DNA of 5,773 nucleotides from DATMBL01 sp050735975 (GTDB taxonomy: Bacteria; Desulfobacterota; Binatia; UBA9968). The position numbers and the translations under genes were made by a program. Location: the NCBI GenBank assembly GCA_050735975.1, contig JBOHVS010000086.1, positions 1 through 5,773 on the forward strand. Reading direction: 5' to 3'. A model generated the notes under the pieces. The model ran no database searches, had not been told where the DNA came from, and saw nothing but the letters and a program-made list of their open reading frames with translations. Positions 1 through 5,683 of this stretch are shown piece by piece (the first letter of the stretch is position 1; each line of letters opens with the position of its first letter).

Positions 1-9
1 ATAACCTTG

Positions 10-39
10 GACATTTTATGTCTAAGCTGGTTTCCAGCT
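10..39 (-). other. Two adjacent perfect hairpins downstream of the BrkB-family gene
   Basis: GACAT-TTT-ATGTC (10-22) and AGCTGG-TTT-CCAGCT (25-39) are two perfect stem-loops with 3-nt loops, separated by 2 nt. They begin about 42 nt past the stop codon of the BrkB-family gene. Neither is followed by a clear U tract on the minus strand, so a role in transcription termination or mRNA 3' stability is possible but unproven. Nothing else is visible in 1-81. Confidence 0.45.
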
Positions 40-81
40 GCATGAAATTGCGCCAGATTCCGGGACACACAGGCTGGCAGG

Positions 82-942
82 TCATGGCGCTTCCGGTTTT
101 TCCTTTTCGATTATTTGCTGACCGGCCGCGCTTTGGATCTCCGCATTGATTTCACCGCCGACGCACATAATGAGGCCCGTAAGGTACAGCCATATCATCA
201 ACACAATGAACGCACCGAGGCTGCCGTACGTGACGTCGTAGCTCGGCGCAAACCGTAGATAGAGCGAAAACCCGAAAGAGGCCAGAAGAAAGGCCACCAC
301 AGCGAACAGAGAACCCGGCACTATCCAATGCCATTGCTGCTGCACATTGGGAGCAACGTAATAGATGATCCCCATTCCTAGGGCGAGCATGGCAAAACCC
401 ACCACATAACTAAAGGTAAGCCACAGGACGCCGAAAACGTTTCCGAGCTTTAGCGACTCTGCTATCCAGCCGGCAGGCTTTTCACTAAAGGTAATGACGA
501 AGGCGCCTCCCATAACCAAAAGACATAACGCAACAGTCAATCCAAGCGCCACAAGCTGCGCTTTCCAGAAGGGACGTCCCTCTTCGACTTCATATGATCT
601 GTTAAGAGCGTCCATTAACGCACTGATGCCGTTGGAGGCTACCCATAAGGAGAAGATCAACCCAAATGAGAGCAACCGGCCGCTCCGGTTCATAAAAACA
701 GACCTTACCCACGATTCCAAAACACCTACGGCCTCCGGAGGCATCACCGTCGCAAACCAACTAAGTATGATTTCGTCCGCTCCGGGTATAAAGCTGATGA
801 AGCTAAGCAAGAAAATCAGCATCGGGAAAAGCGCGAGCGTGAAATAAAAAGCCAGCTCGGCTGCCCGGCCAAGAGAATTCTCCTCGCGGATATCCCGCCA
901 AGTTCGCCGCGCAAGCTCTCTAATTGTCAGCCCACCGAACAT
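82..942 (-). CDS. YihY/BrkB family inner-membrane protein
   Basis: This is a 286-residue polytopic membrane protein of the YihY/virulence factor BrkB family. Seen: an N-terminal amphipathic stretch with LARRTWRDIREENSLGRAAE (about 10-29), about six hydrophobic segments (roughly 30-53, 88-110, 128-150, 168-196, 206-230, 240-266), the family-typical W-ASNGISALMDALNRSYEVEE around 100-121, and the C-terminal YGSLGAFIVLMIWLYLTGL with GGEINAE around 239-268. The length matches a full-length member, and the N-terminus aligns from the first residue, so the ATG at 942 is preferred although no strong ribosome site precedes it. The molecular function of the family is not settled; older claims about RNase BN or serum resistance should not be transferred. 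It follows the transporter pair on the same strand after a 256-bp repeat-bearing gap and may have its own promoter. The charged tail (EKEKPEAP) is probably cytoplasmic. Family assignment is firm and function is unknown. Confidence 0.93.
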   Translation of the reverse strand: MFGGLTIRELARRTWRDIREENSLGRAAELAFYFTLALFPMLIFLLSFISFIPGADEIILSWFATVMPPEAVGVLESWVRSVFMNRSGRLLSFGLIFSLWVASNGISALMDALNRSYEVEEGRPFWKAQLVALGLTVALCLLVMGGAFVITFSEKPAGWIAESLKLGNVFGVLWLTFSYVVGFAMLALGMGIIYYVAPNVQQQWHWIVPGSLFAVVAFLLASFGFSLYLRFAPSYDVTYGSLGAFIVLMIWLYLTGLIMCVGGEINAEIQSAAGQQIIEKEKPEAP

Positions 943-1014
943 GCTATCTTGTCACGAGTATTTCAATCCGTTGCTTGAAAGTTTTCGCCGCTCGCGCAAA
1001 TTTTCCGGTCACCG

Positions 1015-1042
1015 ATTTTAAATTGGCCAATTGACAAGGCAA
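1015..1042 (-). promoter_or_regulatory. Candidate promoter of the BrkB-family gene with palindromic spacer
   Basis: On the minus strand, TTGCCT (1042-1037) and TAAAAT (1020-1015) are separated by 16 nt, resembling sigma-70 -35 and -10 boxes. The perfect 12-bp palindrome AATTGGCCAATT (1021-1032) fills most of the spacer, a position typical of repressor or activator operators. The predicted transcript would have a leader of about 65 nt before the ATG at 942. This is pattern matching only; box matches of this quality occur by chance. Confidence 0.28.
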
Positions 1043-1049
1043 TATGATC

Positions 1050-1178
1050 TCACCACGAAAGACACGAAGGGTTCGGACGGTTTATACTCTTCAACTTCGT
1101 GCTCTTCGTGACCTTCGTGGTGAAAGTTTCTGTTACTATTTGGTTGCGGCTCAGCCGCGCTGGGTGCTTCGTGGTGAA
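1050..1178 (+). repeat. Composite dispersed repeat, copy A (with long inverted repeat)
   Basis: This is the fullest copy of a composite repeat. The core, 1095-1178, is three CTTCGTG-type units ending in GTGGTGAAA (1117-1125), a 20-nt spacer, a perfect hairpin GCGGC-TCA-GCCGC (1146-1158), 12 nt, and a terminal GTGGTGAA (1171-1178). Upstream, 1050-1069 is the inverted complement of 1104-1123 (18 of 20 positions pair, 34-nt loop), so part of the element could fold into a long stem. It fills the gap between the second transporter gene and the BrkB-family gene, ending 20 bp from the transporter stop codon. Open frames across it give histidine/glutamate-rich peptides that I regard as spurious. Confidence 0.85.
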
Positions 1179-1198
1179 CGTGTTCATCTTGTGCCGCG

Positions 1199-3049
1199 TC
1201 ACCGCCGGGGCGCGGAGGACGCTTTGCGATCACTGGCGCCGTCAGAGACGAGCCGCCCCAAATTTGTAATTTGGTCGCGCGCCTGCAGTAGGCTGCTACA
1301 AACGTGATCTGCGCCGGCAGAAAGTAAAGAGTTACTAGCCCCATCCTGATCCCTTCCAGTACCCCAGCGACCCACCACGATCTTCAACTCGGGCAACTCG
1401 CCACGAAGCCGCTTGCAAAGATATCGAGCTTGAGCCAGCCCGCCGGGCGGTAGCGCGCCGATACAGACTAGTCCGGTTTCTTTCTCACCGGCCATGGACA
1501 CGACTTCTGAGGTGAGTTTCTCTTCCGGGACAACTTCAATATCGTACCGCGTCGAATCAAGTAATTGCCGGACCATCAAAAGAGCCACTTCGTCGGCTTC
1601 ATCGCCGGCCGGGCATCCGAGGACCCTCACCTTTGATAATACCGAGGAGTTTTCTCCGACAGCTGCTTCATTCGTTGCGTGGTGCTTAGAATCGAGGTCC
1701 GCCACGATTTCCCGTGTCGCTTGGAAAATGAATTGCTCTTCGGCATCCGTCAAGCTGCCGCGTTCCCGGTCCAGTCGGGCAAAATTCAATGCCGGAACCA
1801 GGACCTCATCGTATACTTGCTCTCGCGGATGGCTCTTTACATACTCTGCCACGATATGAGCCGCTTCGTCTTTATCTTCCGCTAACAATCGCTGATAGTA
1901 GATAATTTTGCTTTCCGCCACCGCCTCATCGCTCATTAGAATAGTAATGAATTCCATCTGGGGAACGTATTTGCCGAGGACGACTAGACAGACGGTCAAA
2001 GGAGTCGCCATAACCAGGCCCATGGGACCCCAAAGCCAGGTCCAGAACGCTACCGCAACCAGCAACGCTACTTCCGAAACGCCCGCGCTGTCGCCATAGA
2101 GCAAAGGCTCGATGATCATATTGGTAAAAAGCTCCAAAACAACGAAGATTACTACCACGGCGATCGGCCAAATCCAGCCTTCAAAAGCCGCAAAACCTAG
2201 AGCACTCGGCATAATCGCCGCTAGCCAGGGTCCGACGTACGGAATAAATCGCAACGCGGCGGCAAGTAATCCCCAAAGAGCGGCGTAAGGCAGGTCGATC
2301 AGGAAAAGCCCAAGGCCGACCGCCAGCCCAAAGAAAGCATTGATTATCGACTGCATGAGCAGGTAGCGGCTAATCCGCTCACCCGCGTCTTCCAGTGCTT
2401 TGGTCGTTACCGTCATCCGGCCATAGCCAATGAGACGGATAAGACGATTGCGCAGGTTTTCGCGTCGGATCAGCATAAAAATCACCAACACTATTGCCAG
2501 GCCGGCGCTGGCGAGCCGCTCTACCAGCGGGCCGACGACCAAGGGAACGGGCCAGAAGGTAGACGACGGATCAGCCTTCACAACGACGGGACGGGGATCC
2601 CCTTGACTTTTGGCTGGCGCGTCAGGCTTTTGAATTTCTCCCTTGATTTCCTCAACGGTTTCTTGCACCTTCTCCAGGGTGCCTCCTTTTCCGGCCGCGC
2701 GGACATCGGCAATCTTTTGCTTGATGTTCCTTTCATATTGGGGCAGCTCGGCCGCAAGAGTCGTAACCTGAGAAGTTATGATCCAGCCAACGGCTATTAG
2801 GAGAGAAAAAGTAAGAACGACTACCAGAATGACCGAAGGGATTCTTCTTAGGCCTATCCGTTCGAGACCGTTGACGACCGGAGTTAACAGAAAGCTTAAT
2901 AAAATTGCCAGCGCAACGGGGATCAGAATAGCTTGTGCCAAATAAAGACAAGCGATTAAAAGCACAAAGCTAACGGCGACCATGAGCGCCGGTCGGGCGT
3001 TCGAGCTATGATCCGCACTACCTGCCGTTCGAATCGGATTCGGATTCAT
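1199..3049 (-). CDS. AI-2E family transporter with C-terminal degenerate B12-binding-like domain (second gene of tandem pair)
   Basis: This 616-residue protein belongs to the AI-2E transporter family (TqsA/YdiK/PerM-like). The membrane domain covers about 22-365: a helical hairpin at 22-58, a helix at 70-95, a loop of about 80 residues with ELPQYERNIKQKI and an acidic amphipathic helix (125-142), then the remaining helices. Family signatures are RFIPYVGPW (267-275), NMIIEPLLYG (310-319) and AFWTWLWGPMGLVMATPLTV (334-353). A cytoplasmic extension follows: a helical part (375-455, YYQRLLAEDKDEA, VYDEVLVPAL) and a Rossmann-like part (474-598, VLGCPAGDEADE, GALPPGGLAQARYLCKRLR). The latter resembles a B12-binding domain, but the DxHxxG motif reads E484-A-D486-E-V-A489, so the axial His is absent. 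Other family members export autoinducer-2 or act as sodium/proton antiporters; the substrate here is unknown. It lies 71 bp downstream of its paralogue and is probably co-transcribed. No clear ribosome site precedes the ATG. Confidence 0.93.
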   Translation of the reverse strand: MNPNPIRTAGSADHSSNARPALMVAVSFVLLIACLYLAQAILIPVALAILLSFLLTPVVNGLERIGLRRIPSVILVVVLTFSLLIAVGWIITSQVTTLAAELPQYERNIKQKIADVRAAGKGGTLEKVQETVEEIKGEIQKPDAPAKSQGDPRPVVVKADPSSTFWPVPLVVGPLVERLASAGLAIVLVIFMLIRRENLRNRLIRLIGYGRMTVTTKALEDAGERISRYLLMQSIINAFFGLAVGLGLFLIDLPYAALWGLLAAALRFIPYVGPWLAAIMPSALGFAAFEGWIWPIAVVVIFVVLELFTNMIIEPLLYGDSAGVSEVALLVAVAFWTWLWGPMGLVMATPLTVCLVVLGKYVPQMEFITILMSDEAVAESKIIYYQRLLAEDKDEAAHIVAEYVKSHPREQVYDEVLVPALNFARLDRERGSLTDAEEQFIFQATREIVADLDSKHHATNEAAVGENSSVLSKVRVLGCPAGDEADEVALLMVRQLLDSTRYDIEVVPEEKLTSEVVSMAGEKETGLVCIGALPPGGLAQARYLCKRLRGELPELKIVVGRWGTGRDQDGASNSLLSAGADHVCSSLLQARDQITNLGRLVSDGASDRKASSAPRR

Positions 3050-3075
3050 CTTGGTCTAGTGTCGTGCCGTGCTTT

Positions 3076-3090
3076 GTCATTCCGGGCGAC
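3076..3090 (+). repeat. Fragment of the GTCATCCCGAGCGAA repeat end
   Basis: GTCATTCCGGGCGAC matches the left end of the 78-bp repeat (5081-5095) at 12 of 15 positions. It lies in the 71-bp gap between the two transporter genes. A small stem-loop, CGATA-AAA-TATCG, follows at 3098-3110. The match is short and could be chance. Confidence 0.35.
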
Positions 3091-3120
3091 ATCTGTTCGA
3101 TAAAATATCGGAGCCATCGG

Positions 3121-4995
3121 TCATTTCGCCGCTTCTTTGCTGACTTGAAACGCTTCACCCGGAGCCGCTGATAGATCTAGTTCCGAAATGAGTTGGCGCA
3201 AATTGTTTAGTTGGTCGCGAGTTTCTAGCAAACTAACCCCGACCTGATCTGCGCCGGCGGAGAGCAGAGAGTGGTAGGCAGCATCCAGCTCCGCTGATAA
3301 ACGCCATCCTCCCACCACAATCTTTAAATGTGGCAGTAGGGCCCGCAGGCGCTTGCAGAGGTAACGAGCTTGAGCCATGCCGGCCGGCGGCAGCGCGGAT
3401 ATACAGACTACTGCTGGACTCCTTTGAGCCACCACAGCGCTCATTTCCGAGGCCAGGACGCCGGCAGAGATGATCTCGACTTCATAGCGTCTGGAGTCGA
3501 GTAGCTGGCGGAACATTAAAAGGCAGATCTCGTCCGCCTCGCCATGCGCGGGGCAGCCCAGGATTTGAATTTTCCGCAGAGCGTTTTCCGTGGGCGGGCT
3601 TGGCGCGCCATTTGCCGAGAACGCGGCAACCCGAAGCTCGGGAGTGGCGAGTAGTTCGAGGATTTCCCGAATCGTTTTGAAAACGAACTGCTCCTCGCGG
3701 CCGGTTATATTGTTACGGCGGCGGTCCTCTTTGGCATAACTCAATGCCGGAATCAGCACTTCATCATAAACCTGCTCGCCCGGATGGTTTTTTAAATATC
3801 CTAATAGAATCTCGACGGACTCGTCTCGATCCATGGCCAAGAGCCTCTGATAAAAGCTGATTTCCATTTCCATTACCGGCTCGTCGCTCAAGAGCACTCC
3901 AATGAATTCCAGCCGCGGAACGTGCTTGGCAAATACGACGAGGCAGACCGTTAAAGGTGTGGCGAGGACGAGTCCTATCGGACCCCAAAGCCAGGTCCAA
4001 AAAGCGATCATCATGAGCAAAGGCACTGGCGAAACGCCGACACTCTTGCCGTAGAGCAACGGCTCGAGAAGCATATTGATGATCGTCTTTAAACCGAGAA
4101 AAAGTCCGATCACGACCAGCGGCCACCACCAATCAGCGAAAACTCCCAAGCTTAAGATCGTCGGCAAGGCTGCCGCCGTCCAAAAGCCGATTATTGGTAT
4201 GAAAAGCAACGGAACGGCGAGAAGGCCCCACAGAAAGGCGTAGGGAAGGCCGATCAGAAAGAGAGCCAGGGAAATGATCAGCCCAAAGCAGCCATTGATT
4301 GTGATCTGCATGAGCAAATAACGGCTGATGCGCTGGCCTGCCTCTTCGAGCGCCCTCGTCGTAACCGTCAAGCTACCGTAACCCACGAGCCGGATCAGGC
4401 GGTTGCGGAGTTCCTCGCGTTGAGCGAGCATGAAAATCAACAGACCTAAAACCAGACCGGCGCCGGCGAGCGGTTGAATCAAAGGTCCGAGATAAAGCGA
4501 ACGCCACGAGGCCGTTGGTTCAGCTTGAACGACGACCGGCGATTTTTTCTTACCAGTTGGGGAAGGCTCGCCCTGCTCAATCTCGTCTTTAACCTCTTCA
4601 ACGGTTTCCTGGACTTGTTCCAGCACGCCGCCTTTGCCCATATTACGCAGATCGCGGATCTTTTGTGTGATGTTATGGCGGTATTTCGGCAGCTCGCCGG
4701 CTAGGCTCTTGACCTGAGAGCTGGCAATCCAGCCGATCGTTGCCAACGAAGCAAAAGTAAGCACGATCACAAGCGTGACCGAAAAAGCCCGCCCCAGTCC
4801 GGATTGTTGTAAAGCAGTCACCACCGGACCCAGCAAAAAGGTCAGGAGGATGGCCAACGCAAACGGAATCAATACCGCTTGCGCCCAATAGAGACAAACG
4901 ATGGCGAGGATCACACCAACGGCTATGATAACAGAGGACAGGCCGCGGCTGGGGCGCCTGGTGCCAAACTCAACAGCGCTTCGATGACGCTTCAT
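3121..4995 (-). CDS. AI-2E family transporter with C-terminal degenerate B12-binding-like domain (first gene of tandem pair)
   Basis: This 624-residue paralogue of the next gene downstream has the same architecture and aligns without gaps over about the first 140 residues. The membrane domain is at about 20-363, with ELPKYRHNITQKI and a coiled acidic segment (LEQVQETVEEVKDEIEQ, 125-141) in the large loop, NMLLEPLLYG (307-316) and AFWTWLWGPIGLVLATPLTV (331-350). Where the downstream paralogue and typical relatives have RFIPYVGPW, this copy reads L264-F-I-P-I-I-G-F-W272, losing the Arg, Tyr and second Pro. The cytoplasmic extension has a helical part (FYQRLLAMDRDES, VYDEVLIPAL, about 381-450) and a B12-binding-like fold (about 476-602) with ILGCPAHGEADE and SALPPAGMAQARYLCKRLR. 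The cobalamin motif position reads E486-A-D488-E-I-C491, without the His ligand. As first gene of the pair it should carry the promoter, but the region upstream is repeat-rich and I see no convincing promoter boxes. Only a weak GGAA precedes the ATG. Transported substrate unknown. Confidence 0.93.
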   Translation of the reverse strand: MKRHRSAVEFGTRRPSRGLSSVIIAVGVILAIVCLYWAQAVLIPFALAILLTFLLGPVVTALQQSGLGRAFSVTLVIVLTFASLATIGWIASSQVKSLAGELPKYRHNITQKIRDLRNMGKGGVLEQVQETVEEVKDEIEQGEPSPTGKKKSPVVVQAEPTASWRSLYLGPLIQPLAGAGLVLGLLIFMLAQREELRNRLIRLVGYGSLTVTTRALEEAGQRISRYLLMQITINGCFGLIISLALFLIGLPYAFLWGLLAVPLLFIPIIGFWTAAALPTILSLGVFADWWWPLVVIGLFLGLKTIINMLLEPLLYGKSVGVSPVPLLMMIAFWTWLWGPIGLVLATPLTVCLVVFAKHVPRLEFIGVLLSDEPVMEMEISFYQRLLAMDRDESVEILLGYLKNHPGEQVYDEVLIPALSYAKEDRRRNNITGREEQFVFKTIREILELLATPELRVAAFSANGAPSPPTENALRKIQILGCPAHGEADEICLLMFRQLLDSRRYEVEIISAGVLASEMSAVVAQRSPAVVCISALPPAGMAQARYLCKRLRALLPHLKIVVGGWRLSAELDAAYHSLLSAGADQVGVSLLETRDQLNNLRQLISELDLSAAPGEAFQVSKEAAK

Positions 4996-5080
4996 ACGTC
5001 TTTTTGTTCCATTCTTCTCTCATTCACCACAGAGCGCGCTTGAAATCTGGCTTATAACACAAAGTGACGGGCCAAGGTCC

Positions 5081-5158
5081 GTCATCCCGAGCGAACGCGA
5101 GGAATCTGAGAAAGGTTTCTCCCGGAGCCCTGAGACGTATCGAAGGGGTCGAAATGAC
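5081..5158 (+). repeat. 78-bp dispersed repeat with imperfect inverted ends (GTCATCCCGAGCGAA family)
   Basis: The stretch starts GTCATCCCGA (5081-5090) and ends TCGAAATGAC (5149-5158). These ends are inverted complements at 8 of 10 positions. The GTCATCCCGAGCGAACGCGAGGAATCT-type start is one I recognise as a common intergenic repeat in environmental bacterial genomes, usually with a variable interior and a terminal TCGAAATGAC. It lies in the gap upstream of the first transporter gene. No coding content is apparent. Confidence 0.7.
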
Positions 5159-5166
5159 AACGCACG

Positions 5167-5232
5167 CCTTTGCGCCTTTTGCGCGAGATACTTCGATCCG
5201 GTTGCGGCTTTGCCGCGCTAAGTCGTGGTGAA
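5167..5232 (+). repeat. Composite dispersed repeat, copy B (partial/variant)
   Basis: This partial copy carries GGTTGCGGC-TTT-GCCGC (5200-5216) followed by 8 nt, instead of 12, and GTGGTGAA (5225-5232). The left CTTCGTG block is replaced by CTTTGCGCCTTTTGCGCG-like sequence. It sits just downstream of the ligase fragment, in opposite orientation to copy C, so the fragment is flanked by inverted copies. Confidence 0.7.
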
Positions 5233-5239
5233 CTACTCC

Positions 5240-5581
5240 CTATTGCTGCCGTTCATGACTAAATCTGAATTGATGATTCATGAACGTTTCGCAGCAACCG
5301 AATCGATGCCGGGTATAATGACGCGACTCTCGAATGGCAATCTCAGCATCCAGGACAAATTGCATCGCCCGAAGCTTCAGAAGCAGCTCGACTAGCTCCG
5401 GAAAATATCGCGTCAGTGACTGGCCGCTTTTTGACTGCAGCTCGATCTCCTCGCGGTCGCGGAACACGAGGCAACGAAAGCCGTCCCACTTGGGCTCATA
5501 TTGCCAATTTTCGTCGGCAGGGATCTCGTCGACGAGAAGCGCTTCCATAGGAGGATATGGCGTCTGGATGGGCAAGGTCAT
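5240..5581 (-). pseudogene. Truncated ATP-dependent DNA ligase (N-terminal adenylation-domain fragment)
   Basis: The reading frame encodes 113 residues, of which about the first 84 match the N-terminus of LigD/LigC-type ATP-dependent DNA ligases: LPIQTPYPPMEA at the start, the adenylation motif EPKWDGFR with the AMP-accepting lysine at K31, LQSKSGQ (49-55), RYFPELVELL and FVLDAEI (75-81, where relatives usually have DGEI). Intact family members are around 300-350 residues. The rest of the nucleotidyltransferase domain (motifs IIIa, IV, V) and the OB-fold are missing, so the product cannot be an active ligase. After about residue 84 (near 5330) the frame reads unrelated residues until the stop. 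A weak LYPASIRLL in the next frame could be a frameshifted remnant of the usual LHPAxSR segment, but I would not rely on it. The start at 5581 fits the family N-terminus. A GGTGA belonging to a dispersed repeat lies 10 nt before it. A putative LigD-polymerase fragment lies upstream, suggesting a decayed non-homologous end-joining locus. Confidence 0.82.
5243..5297. repeat. Long imperfect hairpin near the ligase breakpoint
   Basis: TTGCTGC-CGTTCATGA (5243-5258) is the inverted complement of TCATGAACG (5278-5286) plus GCAGCAA (5291-5297). This gives 16 base pairs with a 4-nt bulge (5287-5290) and a 19-nt loop. It lies just 3' of the point where ligase homology ends on the minus strand, and the fragment's stop codon (5240-5242) abuts it. 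No U-rich tract follows in the minus direction, so it is not a classical terminator. Confidence 0.65.
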
Positions 5582-5590
5582 AACGGATAT

Positions 5591-5674
5591 TTCACCACGG
5601 AGATCCTAACGCGGCCGCGCCGCAACCAACATAGGACCAGACATTTCACCACGAAGGTCGCGAAGAGCACGAAG
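5591..5674 (-). repeat. Composite dispersed repeat, copy C (84 bp, inverted relative to copy A)
   Basis: The reverse complement of this stretch aligns without gaps to 1095-1178. By eye 65 of 84 positions match: 30 of 31 in the CTTCGTG block, about 5 of 16 in the first part of the spacer, and all of the hairpin stem and terminal GTGGTGAA. The hairpin is at 5611-5623 with stem GCGGC/GCCGC and a CGC loop (GCG on the minus strand). The element lies between the putative polymerase fragment and the ligase fragment and ends 9 bp before the ligase ATG. Confidence 0.85.
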
Positions 5675-5683
5675 TTCACAAGT

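Noticed and set aside
494..847. Plus-strand open frame of 117 codons
   Set aside because: It lies wholly antisense to the BrkB-family gene, whose motifs are clear. No independent coding evidence.
1142..1164. GC-rich hairpin as an intrinsic terminator of the transporter operon
   Set aside because: The stem is only 5-6 bp and is followed by AACCAAAT rather than a U tract on the minus strand. The same hairpin recurs in the repeat at places unrelated to gene ends.
1050..1178. CRISPR-like array from the repeated CTTCGTG/CACCACGAAG units
   Set aside because: The units are short, imperfect, partly inverted and contiguous. There are no equal-length unique spacers and no cas genes.
1044..1307. Plus-strand open frame of 87 codons
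   Set aside because: It runs through the repeat and then antisense to the transporter gene. The composition is repeat-derived and it has no recognisable protein features.
1018..1344. Minus-strand open frame of 108 codons with a histidine/glutamate-rich segment (HHEGHEEHE)
   Set aside because: It is a translation of the CACCACGAAG-type repeat plus the antisense frame of the transporter 3' end. Such peptides recur wherever this repeat occurs and show no domain features.
1199..4995. Calling the transporters autoinducer-2 exporters (tqsA)
   Set aside because: The family name is historical. Members have other reported roles, and nothing in the window links these genes to quorum sensing.
4996..5239. 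Possible cobalamin riboswitch upstream of the transporter pair, suggested by the B12-like domains
   Set aside because: I see no B12-box-like sequence, and the gap is accounted for largely by dispersed repeats. The protein domain also lacks the His ligand.
5334..5609. Plus-strand open frame of 91 codons
   Set aside because: It is antisense to the ligase fragment and serine/arginine-rich, as expected of a shadow frame.
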